Translations under genes and position numbers: made by a program
Shown here: positions 25,160 to 34,624 of the stretch, in pieces
How the letters are laid out: every line of letters starts with the position of its first letter
Position numbering within the stretch: the first letter of the stretch is position 1
Assembly: GCF_041740695.1 (NCBI RefSeq)
Contig: NZ_JBGSLK010000107.1
Span: forward strand, 1 to 64,000
Direction: 5' to 3'
Source: Haliscomenobacter sp041740695
GTDB taxonomy: Bacteria; Bacteroidota; Bacteroidia; Chitinophagales; Saprospiraceae
DNA length: 64,000 nt
The notes under the pieces: model-generated
The model's database searches: none
What the model was told of the DNA's origin: nothing
What the model saw: the letters and a program-made list of their open reading frames with translations, nothing else

Positions 25160-26584
25160 TCATCGCCTCAATTTTTTTAATTGCTCCACAAACCACTCCT
25201 TCATGTGCGAAGGCAAAATCCTTGAATTGGTGATCTGACTGTTTAAGATTTCAATCTTCTTGCGGTCGTTGAACTGGATTTTGATCAAACGTTTGGAGGC
25301 ACTGATCAATTCTTTAAAGGACATCTTATGGTAGGCCAGCATTTTTTTGCGGTTGATGTAGGCCCGCATGCTGTCTAATAGAGATTCCAGCGCCATAAAC
25401 TCATCCTTTTCGTAGTACACGCGAATCAGCATGGTTTTGGCGGTGAGGTTGATCAAAATGTCATCGATGTCGAACTGAATTAAAAGGTCTTGGGCCCGGT
25501 CGTAGTCGCCTTGCTCAAAGTAGAGGCGCGCCATCGCAAATTTCACGAAATTCTCGCGGTACTCGGGGGCCAGGTTCTGCTGGTATTCCTCGATAAAGGT
25601 GCTCACCCAGTCAAATTCTTTGAGGGTGGTACCAATAGAAACGATGTTCCGAAAATTCAAGGGGCTTAAAAAGCCGTTTTCTAATAAAATGGAATGCTCC
25701 AAACCTTTTTGATAAAACTCAAAAGCCTCCCGCACGAACTGTTTGCTCCCGATGTTCATTCGGCCAATGCAATAATTGATGGCGATCAGGTACAAATCCG
25801 ATTTTTCGGCATTGCTGAACGCATAATCGTAATTCCGCAAATTATTTTTTACCTCGTAAAAGTGTTCTTCTTCCTGCGGAAAGCGAAACAGGTTGTAAAT
25901 GTGGTAGTACACCTTGATAAATGGGGTGTCCAAAATGGCCTCTTTGGTTTTAAGGTAGTCCAAAAGAGCATCCAGCATGCCAAAATCGTAATCTTTTTTG
26001 TAGATTTTTTGATGGGAAAGCATCAGGCAAGCCATCTTTAGCTTCTTGGCGATAAAAGCCATTTCTGCGATGTCCGACATTTCCTGATAGTTCAAGGCTA
26101 CTGCCCGCGACTTTTCACTCAATTGCAGCGACTTTTCTTTTTCTACCAGATACCGCAACTCCATTGATTCGTCGTTGAGCAAAGGTTGGAATTCCTGTTT
26201 TTGCTGAATTTCTTTCATGATTTTATCGTGGAGCTTCATTAATTTACGCTCCCGATAACTTTGGGCGAGGTACAGCTTGGATAATATTTCATCTTCTGCA
26301 GCTTTTTTAAAGGTCAAATAATTTTCAATCGATTCCTGCAAAAAATGAATCACTTGCCGCATCCGGGCATCATCATACGCCTCTTTGGGGTACAATTTTC
26401 TAAAAATCCGCTCCTTTTCTAGGCTTTTGTCATCCTCAAGGCGGTTCCCACTCGTAAGATACTCATATAATTGTACCACGTCCGAGCGTTGATTATGGAT
26501 GGGTGAGACCAGCCATTTGCGCAATTCCCGGCTTTCTTTCTTAGAAAGTGCAAATAAAATGTGGGTGAGTTGACTATTTTGCAT
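25160..26584 (-). CDS. Helical-repeat (TPR-like) protein of unknown function
   Basis: 474 aa, almost all alpha-helical by composition, with no signal peptide. Repeated helix pairs resembling TPR units are clearest in the C-terminal half (ENFVKFAMARLYFEQGDYDRA, and the following pair ending MLIRVYYEKDEFMALESLL). I recognise no catalytic motif. The frame opens at 26629, but a -7 box TAACTTTG lies on the minus strand at 26627-26634, on top of that ATG, so the ATG at 26584 (MQNSQLTH) is the better start. Probably a protein-interaction scaffold; conserved relatives in Saprospiraceae would be expected. Confidence 0.7.
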   Translation of the reverse strand: MQNSQLTHILFALSKKESRELRKWLVSPIHNQRSDVVQLYEYLTSGNRLEDDKSLEKERIFRKLYPKEAYDDARMRQVIHFLQESIENYLTFKKAAEDEILSKLYLAQSYRERKLMKLHDKIMKEIQQKQEFQPLLNDESMELRYLVEKEKSLQLSEKSRAVALNYQEMSDIAEMAFIAKKLKMACLMLSHQKIYKKDYDFGMLDALLDYLKTKEAILDTPFIKVYYHIYNLFRFPQEEEHFYEVKNNLRNYDYAFSNAEKSDLYLIAINYCIGRMNIGSKQFVREAFEFYQKGLEHSILLENGFLSPLNFRNIVSIGTTLKEFDWVSTFIEEYQQNLAPEYRENFVKFAMARLYFEQGDYDRAQDLLIQFDIDDILINLTAKTMLIRVYYEKDEFMALESLLDSMRAYINRKKMLAYHKMSFKELISASKRLIKIQFNDRKKIEILNSQITNSRILPSHMKEWFVEQLKKLRR

Positions 26585-26727
26585 GGGTTTAAAAAAATGT
26601 TTTTTCAACAGAATTTTCAATGCATGCAAAGTTATAAAACATTGTCAATCAAAAAATAAAAAAGTCATAAGACCATGATATCGCAAAGGAAAAAGGTATT
26701 TTTTTTCAACAATTGCCGTTTTTTGTC

Positions 26728-26759
26728 TTTGTTTCTAGCAGAAAGGTGCTGCATCTTTG
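26728..26759 (+). promoter_or_regulatory. Bacteroidota-type promoter for the propeller T9SS gene
   Basis: TTTG (26728-26731), 20 bp, CATCTTTG (26752-26759), one mismatch from TAnnTTTG. It supports translation from ATG 26798 rather than 26675. Confidence 0.55.
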
Positions 26760-26797
26760 TATTGCATTCAGCAGTAAAGCAATTAGAATTAGCACTC

Positions 26798-29716
26798 ATG
26801 AAACTCCGACCTGCAAATAACATGATCACATTGCATTCTTTTGTAGTTGCAATCATGTTATTGTTAACGACTGCAGGCGGATTGAAAGCACAGGGATGGC
26901 AGTTCAACTTTGGCGGTTCTAAAGAGGACGAAGGTTGGGCGGTTCTGCAAGCTGAAGACGAAGGATTTATCGTAGTTGGGTTCGGTGAATCTTTCGGCAC
27001 AGACAATGACCAGAACATCTTCGTTGTACGTACCGATATCGATGGTACCATTTTATGGACCAAGTACTACGACGAAGGTTTTCAGGAACAGGCTAGAGCA
27101 ATCATCCCTACGGCTGATGGAAATTACCTCATCGTTGGCAACATTGTTGGCAAACCAGGGGAGAGGGAAAACATATACCTTTTAAAAATAGATCGCAAAG
27201 GCGGTCTACTGTGGAGTAAGCAATTTGGTGGAGCAGGCAGCGAGCGCGCAAGCGACGTTGTTCTCAATTCAGACGGAGGATTCTCCGTGATTGGTACCAG
27301 CAAAGCAACCACAGACGAAGATGAGAACATCTTATTGGTTCGGTTCAATGCCGATGGCACAGCGATCTGGTCAAAAACCTATGGTACGCCGCGCAAAGAT
27401 GAGGGCAAAAGCCTGAGTCGCATCGGAGAGGGTTTTGCACTTTTGGGCAATAGCCGCAGCGAAACTGGATTCGACAATAACATCGTTCTTTATCGGGTTG
27501 ACAGCACGGGTAACATCATCTGGGAACGCCGGATCGCCAATAGTTTCCGCGAAGAAGGTCGCGCCATTATCACTACACAAGACAATGGATTAGCGGTTGC
27601 AGGAGTGATCAACGACAATGCTGACGCCCTCATCGTAAAATACGATGCGAATGGCAATCAGCGCTGGATGCGCTCCATCGGAGACGACAATGTAGAAGAA
27701 GAAGCCAACGCCATTACTGAATTAAAGGATGGCAGTTTGGTTATCACCGGCCTGAAATTGGTAAGTGCTGCAAACGTAGACCTTTTGGTCGCCAAAGTTG
27801 ACGCCAAAGGCAACATACTATGGGAAAAAGCGATCGGCGATGCAGAGTTTACTGAAGAAGGTCGCGATATTCAAGCCACCAAAGCAGGTGGATACATCAT
27901 TACCGGTTACAACGGCCAGCTACTCAACACCTTTAATGACCTCATTCTGGTCAAAACGGATGCCTCGGGAAACACCATTACCAATCGCCTTAACGGCCGG
28001 GTTTTTGTAGACCGCGACAACCAATGCGATTATGACAACGGAGAGGCCCCCCTCTCAGGTTGGATCATCAAAGCAACCAAAGGTATTCAAGTAGTATATG
28101 GTACCAGCGATAAAAATGGCAACTACAGCATTCTGGTAGACACCGGAGTGTACAACTTAAAAGTACTGCCACCCAATCGCTACTGGGCAGCTTGTAATGC
28201 AGAAGGAGTAAACGTACGCCTTCGTGAGTTTTACGATTCTTTGCGGGTTGATTTTGGTGCCAAGGCAGCAGTGGATTGCCCTTACATGGAAGTGGACATT
28301 ACAACTCCATTCCTTGCTGAGTGCAGCGACGTAGATTATGTCGTCAACTACTGCAACACCGGAACGGCAAATGCCACAAACGCCTACGTTGATCTGGCTT
28401 TAGATAGCAAGCTGACCTTCAAGTCATCTAGCATCTCGGCAGAACAACTCAGCGATGGTAAATTGCGCTTCCGCCTCGGTACAGTTCCAGTCAACGGCTG
28501 TGGTTCATTTTCGATCAGCACTGCACTTGCTTGTAGTGGTATCGCAAATGGCCAAAGTGGACTGGTTTCCGCCAGGGTTTTCCCAGATACATTTTGCTTG
28601 GATCTCGATCCCCGCTGGGATCGTTCAAGCATCGTTGTACGCGGCGCATGTAAACAAGACACGGTAATTTTTGAGATTCAGAATATTGGCAAAGGCAATA
28701 TGCTGGAACGGAAAAAAGGAATCGTAGTTGTCGATGACGTGATCATGCGCGATGTTAACCCGACTTATCAATTGCAAAGTGGACAAACCATTGAGGTCCG
28801 TATTCCTAATCCTGCGGGATCAACCTTGCGCTTGTTTGCAGAACAATCGGAAGGCCACCCAGGAAGAAGCTTGCCAACAGTGGCAGTGGAAGGATGCGCC
28901 GAAACGGGAACACCAATAAAAACGGGACATGTAACCCAGTTTCCTGAAGACGATCAGGATGCTTTTGTCTCGGTTGACATACAAGAAATTTTAAGCGCTG
29001 TGCAGCCGGTGGCATTAAGAGGCCATCCCAAAGGCTATGGTAAACAAAGTACCATTGATGCAAAAACCGATTTGACATTTACTGTTTTATTCCAAAACTC
29101 CGGCAGTGATACCGTTCAGCGTGTAGTAATCAGAGATACCCTGAGCCAGGCAATCGACCCCACCACAGTCATACCTGGTGCCAGTAGCCATCCTTACTTT
29201 TTAGAAGTATATGAAGGTGGTATCCTGAAGATTACATTCGACAGTATCAATCTGCTGCCCGCCAACGGCGGCACAACGCAAAAAACATACGGATACGTTG
29301 AATTCCGGGCATCCCAAAAACCGAACAATCCCAGGGGGACGGTGATCGACAATCGCGCTACAGTGTATTTCGATTACCGTTTACCCTCCGGAACCAACAC
29401 CGTACGCAGGATGGTCGATCACTTCCCTGATTTTGTGAGTATTCTGACTTCGAGTCAGGAAGTGTTCGTCCCTAGTGTAAAAGTAGACATCTATCCCAAT
29501 CCTTTTAGTGAGATGGTGACTTTGGAAGTCAAAGGCCGTCAATACAATAGACTACAGCTGAGCGTCTATGATCTAAGTGGAAAATTGATTCAGCAAAAGT
29601 TCTTTAACAGCAATATTTGTCATGTTTATCGTGATCAACTAGCCGCCGGTATTTATTCGTATCGGTTAACATCTGAAGGGCAACTAATCAACACAGGCAA
29701 GTTGGTCGTGCGGTAA
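26798..29716 (+). CDS. Seven-repeat propeller surface protein with DUF7619-like and T9SS sorting domains
   Basis: 972 aa secreted protein. Start ATG 26798 gives a signal peptide (HSFVVAIMLLLTTAGGLKAQ). Residues about 35-420 hold seven repeats of roughly 50 residues, each with an opening W-x-x-x-[FIY] strand, an EG/EE turn, a GG.x[VI].G strand and a [VL]K.D..G strand, so a seven-bladed beta-propeller is expected. Then come a CNA-B/SdrD-like domain (GYDNGE-type turn, about 440-510), further Ig-like domains, a DUF7619-like domain near 770-900 (VLFQNSGSDTVQRVVIRDTL, IDNRATVYFDY), and a T9SS type A sorting signal starting VDIYPNPFSEMV. Likely a surface adhesin or structural protein; no enzyme motif. 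Confidence 0.87.
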   Translation: MKLRPANNMITLHSFVVAIMLLLTTAGGLKAQGWQFNFGGSKEDEGWAVLQAEDEGFIVVGFGESFGTDNDQNIFVVRTDIDGTILWTKYYDEGFQEQARAIIPTADGNYLIVGNIVGKPGERENIYLLKIDRKGGLLWSKQFGGAGSERASDVVLNSDGGFSVIGTSKATTDEDENILLVRFNADGTAIWSKTYGTPRKDEGKSLSRIGEGFALLGNSRSETGFDNNIVLYRVDSTGNIIWERRIANSFREEGRAIITTQDNGLAVAGVINDNADALIVKYDANGNQRWMRSIGDDNVEEEANAITELKDGSLVITGLKLVSAANVDLLVAKVDAKGNILWEKAIGDAEFTEEGRDIQATKAGGYIITGYNGQLLNTFNDLILVKTDASGNTITNRLNGRVFVDRDNQCDYDNGEAPLSGWIIKATKGIQVVYGTSDKNGNYSILVDTGVYNLKVLPPNRYWAACNAEGVNVRLREFYDSLRVDFGAKAAVDCPYMEVDITTPFLAECSDVDYVVNYCNTGTANATNAYVDLALDSKLTFKSSSISAEQLSDGKLRFRLGTVPVNGCGSFSISTALACSGIANGQSGLVSARVFPDTFCLDLDPRWDRSSIVVRGACKQDTVIFEIQNIGKGNMLERKKGIVVVDDVIMRDVNPTYQLQSGQTIEVRIPNPAGSTLRLFAEQSEGHPGRSLPTVAVEGCAETGTPIKTGHVTQFPEDDQDAFVSVDIQEILSAVQPVALRGHPKGYGKQSTIDAKTDLTFTVLFQNSGSDTVQRVVIRDTLSQAIDPTTVIPGASSHPYFLEVYEGGILKITFDSINLLPANGGTTQKTYGYVEFRASQKPNNPRGTVIDNRATVYFDYRLPSGTNTVRRMVDHFPDFVSILTSSQEVFVPSVKVDIYPNPFSEMVTLEVKGRQYNRLQLSVYDLSGKLIQQKFFNSNICHVYRDQLAAGIYSYRLTSEGQLINTGKLVVR

Positions 29717-29737
29717 TCATAGTCCCATAAACTTTAA

Positions 29738-29770
29738 AAGGTTCCTCGCGAAAAAAATGCGGGGAACCTT
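29738..29770 (+). terminator. Hairpin, weak terminator
   Basis: AAGGTTCCTCGC and GCGGGGAACCTT pair with one G-T wobble 21 bp after the propeller gene stop. No T-run follows. Confidence 0.5.
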
Positions 29771-29878
29771 CCATAATCAAGCTGTTAAAGGCAACAAAAC
29801 TTGACATTAGTTCGTTCTAATAAAGATTTTTAGGTCGTCTTATTTTTTCATGAGATTATGATTTGTTATTAGCGTGAG

Positions 29879-29908
29879 GCCGTGCATCAGAGTACGGCTT
29901 TTTTTTTG
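29879..29908 (+). terminator. Intrinsic terminator
   Basis: GCCGT-gcatcagagt-ACGGC followed by ten Ts. The stretch 29771-29878 before it holds no gene; it is A+T-rich and may contain a small untranslated transcript ending here, which I cannot demonstrate. Confidence 0.65.
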
Positions 29909-30032
29909 CCCGCAACTCAACGAAAAGCATCGAATTGTCATAACAACGTCATAATGGTACAAGTATAGGGACAATATTTCAAAGTAGGAGAAAAATTATA
30001 TAAAAATTTAAAAAATACCCAAAATATGGTAG

Positions 30033-30085
30033 GGATAACCCTGTGTGGTTATCCATTTTGGTGGGCAACCACATAGGGTTGCCCC
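30033..30085. repeat. Paired REP-like palindromes
   Basis: GGATAACC-ctgtgt-GGTTATCC (30033-30054) is followed by GGGCAACC-acatag-GGTTGCCCC (30063-30085). The two palindromes are also complementary to each other (AACCCTGTGTGGTT against AACCACATAGGGTT), so the whole can fold as one hairpin or two. A single related unit lies at 20994-21016. The remainder of the 29717-30106 gap is covered by the two hairpins above. Confidence 0.8.
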
Positions 30086-30106
30086 AACAAGCCGCCCCAA
30101 GAGAGA

Positions 30107-31540
30107 TCAAAATTCTGCATTTCCTGGCGTCCGTGGGAATGGAATCACGTCTCGAATATTTGACATGCCGGTAATAAACTGCACCATTCGTTCAAATCCC
30201 AGGCCAAATCCAGCGTGGGGCGCACCACCAAACTGACGCAATTGAAGGTACCACCACAAATCTTCTTCTGGAATGCCCACTGCTTTCACCCGCTCGAGCA
30301 ACAGATCGTAGCGATCTTCACGCTGAGACCCCCCGATCACTTCCCCAATACCCGGGAACAATACGTCCATCGCGGCTACGGTTTTATCGTCGTCGTTTAG
30401 GCGCATGTAAAAAGCTTTGATTTCCTTGGGGTAGTTGCGTACGATGACCGGTTTTTTGAATTCCTTTTCCACCAGGTAGCGCTCATGTTCCGATTGTAAA
30501 TCGATCCCCCACTCTACCGGAAATTCAAATTTTTTCTCTTTGTACGGTTTCGATTTCATCAAAATCTCTACCGCTTCGGTATAGGTAATGCGTTCAAAAG
30601 CATTGTCGACCACAAAACGCAGTTGCTCAATCAAACCCATGGCCCGACGCTTGTCTTTAGGCAAAGCATTTTGCTCTTCTGCCAAACGTTTGTCCAACAA
30701 CTCGAGGTCAGCCAGGTGATTTTCGAGGCAATAATTGATCAGGTACTTGGTGAATTCCTCCGCCAAGTCCATGTTGTCGTAAATGTCATTAAAGGCAACT
30801 TCTGGTTCAATCATCCAGAATTCTGCCAGGTGACGGGGTGTATTAGAGTTTTCAGCCCGGAAAGTAGGCCCAAAAGTGTAAATTTTCCCCAGCGCCAAGG
30901 CCGCAATTTCGCCTTGCAATTGACCAGAAACGGTAAGGTTGGTCGCTTTTCCGAAGAAATCCTGGCCAAAATCTACGCCACCCTCTTCTGTTCGAGGTGG
31001 GTTGTTGACATCCAGGGTGGTGACGTGGAACATCTCGCCGGCACCTTCTGCATCACTCCCCGTAATGATGGGGGTGTGCATGTAAAAGAAGCCTCGGTCG
31101 TTGTAAAACTTATTCACCGCAAAGGCTACGGCATGACGCAAACGAAATACCGAACTAAAAGTGCTCGTCCGCATGCGGAAATGTGCATTGGTACGCAAAA
31201 ACTCCATGGTTTGAGCCTTGGGCTGCATCATGTACCCATCTTCAGGATTACACTCGCCCAATATATCCACATTTTCCGCCAATACCTCTACCGCCTGGCC
31301 AGCTCCTTGGGAAGCCACCAATTGGCCAGTTATACTCAAACAGGCGTGGAATTTGATTTTTTTGAGGATGGACTCCTCCATTTTTTCCGCATCCAACACA
31401 ATTTGCAAAGTATGCGGGGTGCTGCCATCATTGAGGGCAATGAAGCGATTGCCACGAAAAGCCCGCACCCAACCCATCACAGTAACTGATTCATTGAGTA
31501 CAGGTTGAGCCAATACTTTAGCAATTTCGGTCCTTCTCAT
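30107..31540 (-). CDS. asnS: Asparaginyl-tRNA synthetase
   Basis: 477 aa class IIb synthetase that charges tRNA-Asn. The N-terminal OB-fold anticodon-binding domain (VTVMGWVRAFRGNRFIALNDG) is followed by the catalytic core with motif 2 (FGPTFRAENSNTPRHLAEFWMIEPE) and motif 3 (GAPHAGFGLGFERMVQFITG). The frame starts at MRRTEIAKVL and ends PFPRTPGNAEF as in other family members. It is the last gene of a probable radA-DUF393-asnS operon (gaps 23 and 48 bp). Confidence 0.97.
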   Translation of the reverse strand: MRRTEIAKVLAQPVLNESVTVMGWVRAFRGNRFIALNDGSTPHTLQIVLDAEKMEESILKKIKFHACLSITGQLVASQGAGQAVEVLAENVDILGECNPEDGYMMQPKAQTMEFLRTNAHFRMRTSTFSSVFRLRHAVAFAVNKFYNDRGFFYMHTPIITGSDAEGAGEMFHVTTLDVNNPPRTEEGGVDFGQDFFGKATNLTVSGQLQGEIAALALGKIYTFGPTFRAENSNTPRHLAEFWMIEPEVAFNDIYDNMDLAEEFTKYLINYCLENHLADLELLDKRLAEEQNALPKDKRRAMGLIEQLRFVVDNAFERITYTEAVEILMKSKPYKEKKFEFPVEWGIDLQSEHERYLVEKEFKKPVIVRNYPKEIKAFYMRLNDDDKTVAAMDVLFPGIGEVIGGSQREDRYDLLLERVKAVGIPEEDLWWYLQLRQFGGAPHAGFGLGFERMVQFITGMSNIRDVIPFPRTPGNAEF

Positions 31541-31588
31541 TTGTCGATTTTTAAACGGGGGCGAAAATAGGGATAAAAAATGAAGAGT

Positions 31589-31981
31589 TTATAAAAACCG
31601 TTGCCGTAATTCCGGAGTCGGAATCATACAGCTTTCTCGTTGTCCAAACCAACGGTAACGATTGCTGGCTACCCAGTTGTAGAGGCGGTTGCGCAAGGAC
31701 AATGGAATCAACTTAAAGACCAGCAAAAGCCGCCAAAATCCACCCAATTGCCGACAAATTTCCAGGGGAACATTAGAGTGGGTAAAAATTTTACCGTTGT
31801 CGTAAAGCACGACTGTACTTAATTCATTGACAGGTAATTGTGCTTTAGCCATTACCTCTTGTCCAAAGTCAGACTGCAGCGCTGCAAATTGGAATTTACC
31901 TTGTGGGTCAATCTTGATGATGTATTGGACAAATCCATTACAAAGATTACATACCCCGTCGAAGAGAATTACTGGTTTCAT
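31589..31981 (-). CDS. DUF393 (thiol-disulfide oxidoreductase DCC family) protein
   Basis: 130 aa. N-terminal VILFDGVCNLCNGFVQ has the DxxCxxC motif of the DCC family, related to thioredoxin-fold redox proteins. Length and the ending GQRESCMIPTPELRQRF are family-typical. The physiological partner is unknown. Encoded between radA and asnS on the same strand. Confidence 0.9.
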   Translation of the reverse strand: MKPVILFDGVCNLCNGFVQYIIKIDPQGKFQFAALQSDFGQEVMAKAQLPVNELSTVVLYDNGKIFTHSNVPLEICRQLGGFWRLLLVFKLIPLSLRNRLYNWVASNRYRWFGQRESCMIPTPELRQRFL

Positions 31982-32004
31982 AAAAAGCGATTAATCGTTT
32001 AAAA

Positions 32005-33384
32005 CTAAACAAACAAGGCCTGATACAGTTCCTCCACCTTGCTGATTGGCCGCAATTTTATGCCGAAACGTTTCTGGTCCAGGCCCTTCAAATTGTATTT
32101 GGAAAAATAAATTTCATTAAACCCTAAGCGCTCGGCCTCTTGAATGCGCTGCTCGATGCGGTTGACGGCGCGAATTTCACCAGATAGCCCTACTTCGGCG
32201 GCAAAACAAATGTTGCTGGGCACCGCCACATCTTCCAAAGAAGAAATCAAAGCACTCACGATGGCGAGGTCAATTGCCGGATCATCCACCCTAATCCCAC
32301 CGGCAATGTTGAGGAATACGTCATTCATGCCAAAGGGCATACCCCCTCTTTTTTCTAATACCGCCAGGAGCATACTCAAACGCCGCAGGTCAAAACCCGT
32401 GGCCGAGCGTTGGGGGGTGCCATACACCGCTTTGCTCACCAGCGCCTGCGTTTCGATTAGCATGGGGCGCATACCTTCCATCGTTGCTGCCACTGCACTG
32501 CCACTTAGATCTTCTTCTTTTTGGGAAAGCAACAACTCCGAAGGGTTCGATACTTCGCGCAGGCCATTGGCTTGCATTTCATAAATACCCATCTCGTCGG
32601 TAGAACCGAAGCGGTTTTTGATGGTACGGAGGATGCGGTAAGTGTAATGCTGGTCGCCTTCAAATTGCAGCACGGCATCCACAATGTGCTCCAGGAGTTT
32701 AGGTCCGGCAATGGATCCGTCTTTGGTAATGTGCCCGATGATGACTACCGGGACATGGCTGGTTTTGGCAAAACGTTGCAAATCTCCCGCACATTCGCGC
32801 ACCTGCGAGATGCTCCCTGGAGTAGATTCTATGTACGGCGATTGTAAGGTTTGGATGGAATCAATGATGACCAAATCAGGTTCCAATTCGCTGGCAAAGG
32901 CGATGATTTTGCTTACATTGGTTTCGGTCAAGATATAACAATGGTCCTGGGAATGTGGAAGTCGATCGGCACGCATCTTGATTTGTTCTTCACTTTCTTC
33001 GCCAGAAACGTATAAAACCTTGTTTTTCAATTGCAAAGTCACCTGCAACAAGAGTGTGGACTTGCCAATTCCGGGTTGGCCACCAATCAAGATCAAAGAA
33101 CCGGGTACAATACCACCGCCTAAAACTCGATTCCACTCATTGTCGGGCGTCACCAGGCGCATCACATTACTCGCACTGATATTGGGAAGGGCGATGGGCT
33201 TAGGGCCGTCCAAGGGGCCTGCTTTGGGCTTCCAGGCATTCTTTGCAGTTTCCTGCGGGGTTTCTTTAAAGATAATTTCTTCCTGATAGGTATTCCATTC
33301 GCCACAAGCGGGACATTTACCGACCCATTTGGGGGCAGTGGCTCCACATTCTGAACAGGCGAATATTTTTTTTACTTTAGCCAC
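32005..33384 (-). CDS. radA: DNA repair protein RadA
   Basis: 459 aa RecA-like ATPase that promotes branch migration of recombination intermediates. N-terminal four-cysteine zinc finger (CSECGATAPKWVGKCPACGEW split over residues 10-30), Walker A GGQPGIGKST near 100, the RadA signature KNRFG near 255, and a C-terminal Lon-like domain (from about 295; GGIRVDDPAIDLAI). First gene of the operon with DUF393 and asnS. Confidence 0.97.
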   Translation of the reverse strand: MAKVKKIFACSECGATAPKWVGKCPACGEWNTYQEEIIFKETPQETAKNAWKPKAGPLDGPKPIALPNISASNVMRLVTPDNEWNRVLGGGIVPGSLILIGGQPGIGKSTLLLQVTLQLKNKVLYVSGEESEEQIKMRADRLPHSQDHCYILTETNVSKIIAFASELEPDLVIIDSIQTLQSPYIESTPGSISQVRECAGDLQRFAKTSHVPVVIIGHITKDGSIAGPKLLEHIVDAVLQFEGDQHYTYRILRTIKNRFGSTDEMGIYEMQANGLREVSNPSELLLSQKEEDLSGSAVAATMEGMRPMLIETQALVSKAVYGTPQRSATGFDLRRLSMLLAVLEKRGGMPFGMNDVFLNIAGGIRVDDPAIDLAIVSALISSLEDVAVPSNICFAAEVGLSGEIRAVNRIEQRIQEAERLGFNEIYFSKYNLKGLDQKRFGIKLRPISKVEELYQALFV

Positions 33385-33716
33385 GTTGTTGGTTTATGTC
33401 CAAAATTAAAACATAAAATTGAGAAAATGACTAAAAAGTGGCTCAAAAAAAAATGCTTTGGACTCCGTATATTTTTCTACTGGTTTTGACGTTTTTGTAA
33501 AACACAAGTAGTAAACATTTTTTACTTTACTTTCTTTTAAGTTAAAGTGCTGTTAAAAGCTGAAAAATAAGCGAATAGCTGCATTTTTTTGCAATATTGG
33601 ATGTAGATTTCAATTCTCTTGAAAAAGAGTATTCATATGTAGATTGTTTTCATTTGGTTTTTTGGGGTTATTCAGGGCGTCCATGAAGACGCCCTGCTTT
33701 GTTTTAGCTTTAGAAC
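33385..33716. other. Intergenic region with a hairpin
   Basis: 332 bases, A+T-rich. A -7-like TAATTTTG lies on the minus strand about 25 bp upstream of radA, without a clear -33. At 33673-33696 CAGGGCGTC and GACGCCCTG form a 9-bp stem, probably ending the DUF4197 transcript although no clean T-run follows on the minus strand. Nothing else recognised. Confidence 0.5.
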
Positions 33717-34457
33717 TTACTTCTTGTCTTGCTTGGCAAATACCTTCTTCAACAGGTCACTGCTGCGGGAATCCACATTTTCACGAATTTCCAATTCCTT
33801 TTTCTCTACCAATTGGAACATGCCCAATAGTGCCTTTTCGGTGACGTATTTGTCCAGCTCTGGGTTCATTTTTTTCACCAATGGAATTTTGTTGTAGGCA
33901 GTCACCGCACTCGCCCAATATTCGCGGGCTTTAAATTTGTCCAACGAGGTTTGAATCACCGGCAAAAAGGCCTCGGTCAATGGCGAAGTAGTGGTAGTTT
34001 GCAGGTATTGGGTAGCTGCATTTTTTTGCCCCATTAGGATGTTCATGGCATCCTTAAAGGTCATTTGTTTGATGGCATCGACAAAGATGGGCTTGGCTTG
34101 AGTAGCCGCATCTTCCGCAGCCCGGTTCATTTTTTCCAATAAATCCTCCTCAAACTTGGCAAAGCCAGGGATAATCTTCAATTTAGCCGCCATGGCTTTG
34201 GCTTCCTCGGGCATCAAAATTTTATAGGGGCTGGCATAATAGCCATCTTTGGCCGAAAGGAAACTTACTGCCTGATCAATGCCCACATTTAAGGCCTCTT
34301 TAAGGCCGGAGCCAGCCTCATCAGCACTCAGGTCGCCACCTTTGCCGATTACGGCATTTTTGGCTTTGTTGATTAAACCGCCCAACTGGGCTTCTACTGA
34401 ATTGTGCAAAACACCCCAGGCTAGAAGGGGCAGCAGTACTAGGTAACGTCCGCGCAT
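33717..34457 (-). CDS. DUF4197 domain protein, secreted
   Basis: 246 aa. An N-terminal signal-like segment (MRGRYLVLLPLLAWGVLHNSVEAQ) precedes a DUF4197 domain: GSGLKEALNVGIDQAVSFLS, then DGYYASPYKILMPEEAKAM and FVDAIKQMTFKDAMNILMG, which are family hallmarks. Mostly helical; ends in a basic tail. Periplasmic, function unknown. Monocistronic. Confidence 0.88.
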   Translation of the reverse strand: MRGRYLVLLPLLAWGVLHNSVEAQLGGLINKAKNAVIGKGGDLSADEAGSGLKEALNVGIDQAVSFLSAKDGYYASPYKILMPEEAKAMAAKLKIIPGFAKFEEDLLEKMNRAAEDAATQAKPIFVDAIKQMTFKDAMNILMGQKNAATQYLQTTTTSPLTEAFLPVIQTSLDKFKAREYWASAVTAYNKIPLVKKMNPELDKYVTEKALLGMFQLVEKKELEIRENVDSRSSDLLKKVFAKQDKK

Positions 34458-34582
34458 GGTAAATTTTTTTTGTTACAAGAACGCTATTTTGACGGCAGCC
34501 GTACGCTAAAGTATCAAGCCAAAAGTGGGTTTAACTTTTTTTTAATACCCATTTAGTCAAAAACTTGCTCAAAAACTCGCTT

Positions 34583-34603
34583 TTTTAACGATTGTTCAAT
34601 AAA
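34583..34603. promoter_or_regulatory. Candidate TetR operator, copy 1
   Basis: TTTTAACGATTGTTCAATAAA, 21 nt before the region of the TetR start codon. Seventeen of 21 bases match the site at 35266-35286, and the pair flanks the tetR gene. Confidence 0.6.
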
Positions 34604-34624
34604 TTGAGCCAGTAAATTTAACTC

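Noticed and set aside
29771..29878. Small RNA gene between two hairpins
   Set aside because: A terminator follows, but I find no promoter match or conserved structure to support it.
30623..31489. Plus-strand ORF of 288 codons
   Set aside because: Lies wholly inside asnS on the other strand and has no domain similarity.
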